Origin: Bilabrum cf. latius
Lineage: Eukaryota; Bigyra: Bicosoecida; Bigyra; Bicosoecida
Length of the DNA: 27,915 nucleotides
Assembly: GCA_965178125.1 (NCBI GenBank)
Contig: CBCXTV010000022.1
Span: 1 to 27,915, forward strand
Direction: 5' to 3'
Under the pieces are notes generated by a model that was not told where the DNA came from, made no database searches, and was given only the letters and a program-made list of their open reading frames with translations. Of the stretch, positions 21,692 to 27,915 are shown one piece after another. The stretch's first letter is position 1, and each line of letters opens with the position of its first letter. A program made the translations under genes and the position numbers.

Positions 21692-24680
21692 CTCCAGAGA
21701 CGGGAAATGGCATGCGCTGTGTGTCCAGCGGCGATCTTGCACTTCTGCTCCCGAAACTCGCGAATGCAGGATCCGGGAACATGAGCCTTGAAGGCGGCGG
21801 ATTTTTGGATGGGGACACCCGCGTCCTCTCTTCGCGAGCTTCGTCCTGATCCGATGCCCCAATTGAGCGCTCGACAGCAGGAACGATGAGGAACCTCAGT
21901 TCTGGTTTCGCATGTTTGCATGGCCTCTCGAAGCATGTCGTGTGCAGACCCTCCAAGCGCCTCGATGTCTGAGCATCGCTTTCTCTCCGCACGCTTCGTG
22001 CAAGGAATGCAACTCGTGCGTACCATCGTGGAGTCCTGAGTCGTTGGCCGCGGACGCACTACGGGTCACAGAGACTCGGAAAGGGGAGCATGCCCGAATG
22101 CACATCGCGGACGGAATTTGTCCCACGCTATTGAAGGTGGTCACCGGACTCAGACTGCTGCGGTGCATGCTTCGCGCATTGAATGGAGGCGCGTAAAATC
22201 TTGCAGAATGCACAGAGGGGGTCATCCGAGCGGGATCTTTGTGTAGCATCTAGAGCGGCAGATCGTGCGCAGGGGAGAATCCACACGCGGACTCCGAGGA
22301 GTGAGTAAGGCCGGCCCTGGAAGTCGTGCCGCGAAAGCGAATGAGCGCAACATGGCGACTGACGGACGTCGCACGCTACGTACTTGTGGTCGCCCTCGTC
22401 CGGTCGCCCATCCCGGCGAATGGTGGCGCTGCAAGATCTGCGATGCCCGTCCGTGCCCGTCCCTCCTGGACGGCTCTGCCGAGGATCAGGGACGCTCTGG
22501 TTGTTTTTCCCTGAGCACCTGCGTTTCGAAAGCGGTCTTCCGCGTTTGCTACTTCCCCTTCGAACTCCCTGCATTTTTGGCCGGAAAAGGCAACGAAGAC
22601 AGGCGTGTGCTCCATAGACTGCTCGGACGAGAAGGTGTGTGCAAGAGCCTTTCCCAATCGTCACGGGGGGTGAACTGCTGGGTCCGGAATGGATTTGACT
22701 CCTGGACTTTTGCGTGTGAAGCGTGAGGTGGGCGTGCTTCGTGGGAGGTTTCCGCATGCGGGGGGACGGGAACTTTCCTGGGTCGCTGGGCCTGGGACCG
22801 GGTAGCGGGAACTCGGGGACTTTCCCCGGGAAATGGATTCACAGAGCGTACGGTGATTTCCCGGGTCGCCCTTCTCGACCCCGAAGTGGAATTTGGCTTT
22901 CGGACCCGAATACAAGCTTAGAAGGAACTTTTTGTCTTCCGCGCCTGCGAAGGTGTGCCACGCGGGCGGTTCTTGTTCACGCTCTTGCGCTGCAAGCAGT
23001 GAACGCGAGGCCGTCTGCGGTTTACGGCTACGTGTCATAGCGCGTCGTAGGATGTCGCGTTCCAAAAGAAGTCTAGCGGCTGGAGGGCGGTGAGTGAAGT
23101 GCACACGTAGTGATCGTGACGAACCGGGCGTCGACACTTGTCCTGGGCGACGTCCGAAACATCTACGCTGCGCTATTACGGCCAGTCGTGTACGCTTGGT
23201 GTCGGAGGGAAGACCCCTACGGTGTATACGGTTGCCGACGAACATAGTGATGTGGTAAGCGCATTCGGAAGGGGGCGCACGAACGTGCGAGCAATAGCAC
23301 GCCATTCCGCGTATCATGGTAGCCTGATATTACATGTGCCGCACAGAATTCTCAATCATTCGCGAGAAGTGTGTGCGGGGAGTACGCTGGGGTGGATAGA
23401 AAAGAGATGTCGTCCGCAGGATGTGTGCTCCCAAGGATTTGCTCGGAAGAATGCGGACGATCGTTTGGAATGCTGCTTTGCACGCAGACTCTATTTCATA
23501 GATATGCCTCCATTCGCTGTGACCCTCGTGCGACCGGCTTCGGACGAGTTCCGCAATCTTCGCAATCATGTGCATCCCATCTCGAGGTCTGCGGCAGCTT
23601 CTCCCGCAGAGGAGCCGCCGTGGGAGCCGCTTAGCATCCCCTCGTCGCAGGGACTTCACGGTACGGTGTTGTTTATGTCTCTCGGGGTTTTTGTGATGCT
23701 CAGGTGCGCGGCCTCTTGCTCTCTTCGTGACCGATTTCGTTGTCGCAGTGCTGTGGGTCTCCGTAACGGGAATGTGAGGCAGTCTCGACACCTCGACGAG
23801 GTGTCATGCGTCATAAGGATCTGCGCGTCTTTGGTCACGGCAAGAGTGGGCGAGAGTCAAACGGGCAGAAATGATCGTAGCAGCAGCGCTCACGGGCCCG
23901 CGGCTCCGCGGTTCACTCCCGCTTGGGAGGGCTGACCAGCGTGTAGTGGGTGGGTCTTCCGGAAAGCGCCTAGAGATACTCATCGCATAGCCTTCCCTGG
24001 AACGAGTCCAGCATAGCCTTTTTTTTTTTCGGCGGTCGTGGGGAGATACAATTCTCCCGCTGCGGAAGGCTGCACACTCCCGCATCGTGAAGTCAATCAC
24101 GCAACACCGTGCCGACTCATGTACCGAGACCGATGCATCTTACCGTCAGCGGCGCTGGTGGAAGCCGCGCTGCGAACAAGCTCCTCTGCACCAGTTACCC
24201 CGCCTTTCCAATTCTCGCGCACCTGAACGTGACTCCTGTGGATACGCAGTTTCTTCACCCAGGGCGGGTGCTTCGCAACGTCGTGCGTGCCCCCTCTTGC
24301 CGTCGCGGGTGCTGAGACGCCTTCATGGTCATAAGGCGCCCTGAGCAGACTGCAGCGCGACTTCCAGTGACATTCCCGGCAAGAACACACTGCAGCTCAC
24401 ATGCAGCGAGCGGAAGGACCCAATCCCGCGCGTGGGGAGGCGCTATCGTGTTGTGTTGTGTGTCGTGTTTGTGGTTTATGTCGAGCTTTCGGCACTGCGC
24501 GGAATCGGGAATTTCGGGGGTCCCTGGGCCCGGAATCGGGGACCGGAAACTGAGGCAATTTTCGCCGCCAGATGGAGTGACGGAGAGTACCGTCGTTTTC
24601 CGGGTCACCTTTTTCGGTCTCGAAATGGGAATCGGATTTGGGACAGGAATTGAAGCGGAGAAGGGCCACTCTAGGGCCTC
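21692..24680. other. About 3 kb without a recognised gene
   Basis: Several open frames of 150-265 codons exist on both strands, but none shows a family motif or a convincing start. A plus-strand frame at about 22390-22726 contains WWRCKICD and other Cys residues and might be a remnant of a zinc protein. Diverged repeat pairs are visible: about 22780-22920 resembles 24500-24660 (gggaccgg, tttccgggtc, cgaaatggga-like phrases). An 11-base T run lies at about 24019-24029. Confidence 0.45.
24586..24662. repeat. 77-bp repeat, copy 1
   Basis: Begins agtaccgtcgttttccggg and recurs at 26171-26247 without a noticed difference. In the second copy it is joined directly to the gene A upstream repeat. Confidence 0.93.
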
Positions 24681-24681
24681 C

Positions 24682-25600
24682 CGGGAGCCCTCTTGGGGCC
24701 CCCAAACAGCAAAACAAACCCCGGGGCCCGAACTGTGTCGCCGCAACTTAAATTCCTTGTGTGGATCGGCCATTTTTGGCCAAATCCTGGGGGGGTCCCC
24801 TTCCGGGCCCCCCCAAAACGCTCAAAAAAAAACACCACAACGTGGCGTTTTGCGTCTTTTTAGGGCGGTTTAGGGGCTCTAAAATCCACTACAACGTGGC
24901 GTTTTGCGTCTCTTTGGGGCGATTTAGGGGCTCTAAAATCCACCACAACGTGGCGTTTTGCGTCTTTTTTGGGCGATTTAGGGGCTCTAAAATCCACCAC
25001 AACGTGGCGTTTTGCGTCGTTTGGGGGCTGCCTGGGGCCCATTTTTTCCACCACAACCTCGCGTTTTGCCCTTTTTGGGGCCGGGAGCCCTCTCGGGGCC
25101 CCCAAACCGCAAAAACAAACCGGGGCCCGAACTGTGTCGCCGCAACTTAAAGTCCTTGTGTGGATCGGCCATTTTTGGCCAAATCCTGGGGGGGTCCCCT
25201 TCCGAGCCCCCCGAAAACGCTCAAAAAAAACACCACAACGTGGCGTTTTGCGTCTTTTTTGGGCGATTTAGGGGCTCTAAAATCCACTACAACGTGGCGT
25301 TTTGCGTCTTTTTTGGCGATTTAGGGGCTCTAAAATCCACCACCACGTGGCGTTTTGCGTCTTTTTTGGGCGATTTAGGGGCTCTAAAATCCACCACAAC
25401 GTGGCGTTTTGCGTCGTTTGGGGGCTCCTTGGGGCCCATTTTTTCCACCACAACCTCGCGTTTTGCCCTTTTTGGGGCCGGGAGCCCTCTTGGGGCCCCG
25501 AAACAGCCAAAAAAAAGCCGGGGTCCGAGCTGTGTCGCCGCAACTTAAATTCCTTGTGCGGATCGGCCATTTTTGGCGAAATCCTGGGGGGCCGGCGCAA
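24682..25600. repeat. Higher-order satellite: 54-bp units nested in ~400-bp units
   Basis: The large unit begins cgggagccctc at 24682, 25082 and 25479 (periods 400 and 397). Units 1 and 2 each contain four 54-bp subunits keyed by cacaacgtggcg, with cgtggcg at 24841, 24895, 24949 and 25003, and at 25239, 25293, 25346 and 25400. One spacing is 53. Unit 3 is cut before its 54-bp array. A related subunit with cctcgcg ends each array. 54 is a multiple of three, so both strands stay open across the array. That is probably incidental. Confidence 0.95.
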
Positions 25601-25612
25601 GTGAAATCCTCC

Positions 25613-25768
25613 TGAGGTACCACTTCAAGCCCATGCCGACGTGGAGGGGGACCACAAATGCGTTGTCTGCTCAGTGCGCTGGGTAGGTCCGCAGGTCAAG
25701 GAGGCGTTCGCAGTTATAGACGTAGGTGGAGTTTGCGAGCTGCCGGCCGACATGCTCATGTGGTGACC
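25613..25768 (-). pseudogene. Diverged glycosyltransferase fragment
   Basis: Minus-strand similarity to about 21071-21230, coding the segment NCERLLD.RTYPAHW. It is clearly more diverged than the 26727-27561 copy. Its last 97 bases form the left arm of the palindrome. Confidence 0.85.
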
Positions 25769-25868
25769 TCCGGTCACCACATGAGCATGTCGGCCGGCAG
25801 CTCGCAAACTCCACCTACGTCTATAACTGCGAACGCCTCCTTGACCTGCGGACCTACCCAGCGCACTG
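25672..25868. repeat. Perfect inverted repeat, 97-bp arms, 3-base spacer
   Basis: 25672-25768 and 25772-25868 are exact reverse complements around tcc. The left arm continues naturally into the glycosyltransferase fragment. The right arm is an inverted copy, joined at 25869 to a piece of the gene A C-terminal module (25870-25899 against 11031-11060). This fits a fold-back duplication, either biological or made during library preparation. Confidence 0.97.
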
Positions 25869-25869
25869 C

Positions 25870-25899
25870 ACGACGGACCCACTCGGGAAGCTCCCGCGC
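25870..25899 (-). pseudogene. 30-base fragment of the gene A C-terminal module
   Basis: Matches 11031-11060 with two or three differences. It encodes RELPEWVRR on the minus strand. It is flanked by the palindrome arm on one side and, after about 13 bases, by the gene A upstream repeat on the other. Confidence 0.8.
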
Positions 25900-25912
25900 A
25901 GGAGCCACTGCC

Positions 25913-26170
25913 GCCCGCGTTTGAAGAATATGCGGAGAAATACGAAGCCAAGGACACGAGCATCTCGGGCACCTTTCCCGACTCGCAGCCGGTTTCAGAG
26001 ACGACCACAAATCGGCACGAGAAGTGCGCCCGATTTCGTCCCCCGAAAAAAGACACAAATAGGACCCCGCGGAGATCCGCATCTGCTCCTCACGCGCGGA
26101 ACGTGTTTCGGTACGCAAAAAGCGGTCACATGGGAGGCCCGGAAAGCGTCCGGAAAACGGTTCAGAAATA
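25913..26170. repeat. Gene A upstream repeat, second copy
   Basis: Matches 12341-12600. Differences include cggtttcag for cggtctcag and loss of two bases in catctcccggg. Confidence 0.92.
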
Positions 26171-26247
26171 AGTACCGTCGTTTTCCGGGTCACCTTTTTC
26201 GGTCTCGAAATGGGAATCGGATTTGGGACAGGAATTGAAGCGGAGAA
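26171..26247. repeat. 77-bp repeat, copy 2
   Basis: Matches 24586-24662 without a noticed difference. It is joined flush to the preceding repeat at gttcagaaata. Confidence 0.93.
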
Positions 26248-26383
26248 CGGACCCCAAGGTGTTACCTCTTGCCTCCATACGATGCTAGGATCTCCAGGTT
26301 TCTCAGTTTTAGGCAGCACTCGAAGGGGAAGCTTCCGACGGCGCGCCTATGACATGCTGCCACCCATCACCGTGGTCATCTGG

Positions 26384-26555
26384 AGGACTCCGCACCATTC
26401 GGAAAACGGCTCGCCCGCCGTGAGTGAACCAGCGATCGCCGTGTGCATCAGTAGGACCCCCGCACCATTCGGAAAACGGCTCGCCCGCCGTAAGTGAAAT
26501 GGCGTCCCGAAGGACCCGTGCTCCTTTTGAAAAACGGCTCGCCCGCCGTGTGTTC
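26384..26555. repeat. Three imperfect units around gaaaacggctcgcccgccgt
   Basis: Units of about 45 bases start at 26384, 26453 and 26511. The core is followed by gagtgaa, aagtgaa and gtgttcc, so two copies read GTGAGT and GTAAGT, like splice-donor sequences. On the minus strand the core reads TAGEPFSE. The core resembles the cggaaaacggttcag end of the gene A upstream repeat. Confidence 0.85.
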
Positions 26556-26602
26556 CCGAGATCCTCCAGCCACGCCACCAGTCAATGTTCTCGCTCGCCG
26601 TT

Positions 26603-26651
26603 ACGTCATGGAGCCCCACGAAGTCGTGCAGATGATCAGGGCGATACCGTG
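26603..26651 (-). pseudogene. 49-base Rep micro-fragment
   Basis: Matches 14427-14474 of Rep, the helicase sensor region (IALIICT.SWGS), with about five differences. It is read in its native frame in the minus-strand frame that also covers the next two pieces. Confidence 0.88.
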
Positions 26652-26686
26652 AGCATCCTCCTTCTCCGTCTTCTTGCCGCCGTCGT
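26651..26686 (-). pseudogene. 36-base gene A micro-fragment
   Basis: Matches 425-460 (and 11803-11838) with one substitution. It encodes DGGKKTEKEDA in the native gene A frame. Confidence 0.88.
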
Positions 26687-26726
26687 ACAGCCTGGCCGCG
26701 ACACGATCTTGATGCCAAAACTCGAG
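26687..26726 (-). pseudogene. 40-base gene B micro-fragment
   Basis: Matches 6438-6477 with about five differences. It encodes HQDRVAARL in the native gene B frame and abuts the glycosyltransferase copy at 26727. Confidence 0.88.
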
Positions 26727-27561
26727 GTTTCGCCGGCGTGCTCGTGAACACCGCACAAGTCTTCGTAGGAGATGGGCACGCGCTCTGTTTTTTCCCAGAC
26801 GAGGACAACCCCCCAACTCAGGGCCGCGCACACGGACATCACGACGGACAATGTGTTTAATCGCTCGCCAAGAGTCCAGTCGTCACTCGGGTCGATCATT
26901 ATGTACGGTTTCATACTGTGCCCTGCATCCGCACTTCGTCGTCCCGAGCCCCCCACTCCGTGTCCATGCTCTCGGGAGTCGATGCGAGGACCGGGCTGGC
27001 TGCCAGCACAGATGTCATGCGGAAGCAATCTTCCCACTTACATACCGGCCCTTGGAACGTGTCGAAGATGCGGCGCCAGACGCAGCGTTCGAAGCTTCGG
27101 TTCGGGATCCGCATCTTCAGGAGCGCCTTCCTCCCCTCCGGGCTGATGAGATACCACTTTAGGCCCATGCCGACGTGGAAGGGGACCACAAATGTGTTGT
27201 CTACCCAGTGCGCCGGATAGGTCCGCACGTCCAAGAGGCGCTCGCAGTTGTGGATGGAGGTGGAGTTTCCGCGCTGGAGGCTGACCATTCTCGGTGCTTC
27301 TGACCCCGCTAACATGGCCATCTGCGTCACCTTGGGGTTTTCGCGATGGCGTGAAGAACTACGAGTAGCCGATCCACGCATGCTTCGCGAGGTTCGATAT
27401 CATCCTCGACAACCATGAGCCATTCCGTCGGCGTGTGGTTCTCAGCCCACAGCCATGCGTTTCGATGGGATTGGATCGCCCCAAGAGTGGCCGGATGGTA
27501 TTTGATCCAGTCCGTTATCTTGCCGGAGAAGATATCCAAGAGGGCCTGGTCTTTGACGATG
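26727..27561 (-). pseudogene. Glycosyltransferase N-terminal half, second copy, two frameshifts
   Basis: Matches 20652-21488 of the intact gene at very high identity. It covers most of the family-25-like domain and the start of the second domain. The frame changes twice, each time by one base in a homopolymer: six Cs at about 26949-26954 against seven in the intact copy, and four Ts at about 27338-27341 against five. It is therefore either a recent pseudogene or an intact copy with homopolymer sequencing errors. It has no C-terminal half. At 27562 it is fused in frame to gene B and gene A pieces. Confidence 0.9.
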
Positions 27562-27915
27562 CCCTGCATCAACTGGTCCTGCACCGCACACTGCATGCAC
27601 GATGGCATCGCGGAGATGAATTTCTCCGCATTCCGGAGAAGCTCCATGGCCCGGTTGATGTCATCCAAGGCCTCGTCACGCGAAGGACTCTGACGCACGG
27701 CGTTGCTGCAGGAGGCGGCGCCTCCTGCAGGAGGCTCGTCGCGTGCGGGAGCACGAGCGTCGTTGTCGCCGTCACCGGTATTCGCGCCAGCTTTTGGCAC
27801 CCAACGCTTCGCTTCACCCGCAGAGGAACGGACATCATGGAGACTCCAGCCACGCGCAACCAGGCACTTCGCGCACCAGTCCTCAGGGAAGAAATAGCGC
27901 AGGTTCTCCTTCTTC
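27327..27915 (-). CDS. C-terminal part of the zinc-knuckle A / glycosyltransferase fusion frame (runs off window end)
   Basis: Open from base 27915 to a stop at 27327. Reading downward it contains the CAKC knuckle and helical region of protein A (27915-27624), 23 unassigned bases, a 39-base gene B piece (27600-27562, CMQCAVQDQLMQG) and then glycosyltransferase residues from IVKDQALLDIF to just past VVEDDI. All pieces are in their native frames. It stops at the T-run frameshift. Joined to 1-1013 it makes a 533-residue frame. A zinc-knuckle domain fused to a sugar-transferase domain would be unusual. It may be an accidental product of the shuffling. Confidence 0.6.
   Translation of the reverse strand, partial: KKENLRYFFPEDWCAKCLVARGWSLHDVRSSAGEAKRWVPKAGANTGDGDNDARAPARDEPPAGGAASCSNAVRQSPSRDEALDDINRAMELLRNAEKFISAMPSCMQCAVQDQLMQGIVKDQALLDIFSGKITDWIKYHPATLGAIQSHRNAWLWAENHTPTEWLMVVEDDIEPREACVDRLLVVLHAIAKTPR
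27562..27600 (-). pseudogene. 39-base gene B micro-fragment
   Basis: Matches 6518-6556 with two substitutions. It encodes the region around the second CxxC of protein B (CMQC) in the native frame. Confidence 0.88.
27624..27915. repeat. Long direct repeat, left part of copy 1
   Basis: Matches 11087-11378 with offset 16537 and two substitutions near its left end. It ends exactly where base 1 begins in the continuous copy. Confidence 0.95.

Noticed and set aside
22128-23317. Overlapping minus-strand frames of about 210-220 codons
   Set aside because: Their only shared similarity is with the dispersed repeat around 24.5 kb, so they are probably repeat-derived.
23320-23345. TGATATTAC, close to the NANTATTAC nick site of small circular DNA elements
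   Set aside because: The second base does not fit the consensus and no stem encloses it. A single match of this length is expected by chance.
23138-23935. 265-codon plus-strand frame
   Set aside because: It has no recognisable domain and competing minus-strand frames, and sits in a region otherwise made of diverged repeats. Not called as a gene.
24765-24785. gccatttttggcc, also near 25167 and 25567, resembling the core of the dinoflagellate spliced leader
   Set aside because: It is explained by a small palindrome inside the satellite unit, lacks the flanking spliced-leader bases and is followed by no gene.
24761-25604. Open frames of 18-residue repeats on both strands
   Set aside because: They arise because the satellite period, 54 bp, is divisible by three. 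Both strands are open and no start, family or conservation supports coding.
1-27915. CRISPR array
   Set aside because: The tandem repeats found have no unique spacers of constant length and lie in coding or satellite sequence.

Overview
The window looks like GC-rich nuclear-type DNA from a protist or alga, possibly a dinoflagellate. The pointers are long open frames with no visible introns, every convincing gene on the minus strand, heavy decayed repeat content, a pogo-type transposase and a eukaryote-style Rep (HUH plus SF3 helicase) protein. No spliced-leader, rRNA or tRNA sequence was recognised, so the lineage is an inference. Stop codons are standard (mostly TGA).

The two window ends fit together exactly. 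Joining 27915 to 1 recreates, base for base, the sequence that runs uninterrupted through 11378/11379, and it restores a reading frame across the join. The window is therefore best read as a closed circle of 27,915 bp, or as one unit of a tandem array of that length. All relations across the edge below depend on this reading.

Layout, by position. 1-1125: 5' part of a zinc-knuckle gene, seemingly identical to 11379-12503. 1131-2985: a patchwork of fragments of four genes that also occur intact in the window (zinc-knuckle gene A, zinc-knuckle gene B, Rep, glycosyltransferase), including a 533-bp direct duplication and two arrays of a 72-bp (24-residue) repeat. 2986-6237: mostly unrecognised, with a Rep relic (3964-4190), a faint relic of the 17.7-kb locus and a hairpin repeat (5853-5916). 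6238-9957: zinc-knuckle gene B, a pogo/CENP-B-like transposase and a small coiled-coil gene. 9881-10870: a roughly 500-bp tandem duplication. 10995-12391: zinc-knuckle gene A, probably frameshifted near its end. 13226-13918: a third CxxC protein. 14313-16598: intact Rep, with an 18-bp palindrome touching its start codon and a GTAGTGC-motif/hairpin cluster 0.5-0.75 kb upstream. 17775-18245: a coiled-coil protein. 19121-21691: a two-domain glycosyltransferase-like protein. 21692-24680: no recognisable gene. 24682-25600: a higher-order satellite (54-bp units inside ~400-bp units). 25613-27915: a second patchwork with a 97-bp-arm perfect palindrome, pieces as short as 36-49 bp from three donor genes, and a second, frameshifted copy of the glycosyltransferase N-terminal half fused in frame to zinc-knuckle gene A.

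The main story is modular. Intact donor genes sit beside mosaics built from their pieces. The pieces are nearly all in the donor orientation, their junctions show little or no microhomology, and several junctions keep every piece in its native reading frame. A Rep gene with iteron-like repeats on a putatively circular molecule suggests a self-replicating or formerly self-replicating element, but nothing here proves replication. The alternative is an ordinary repeat-rich chromosomal tandem array that has been rearranged by template switching.
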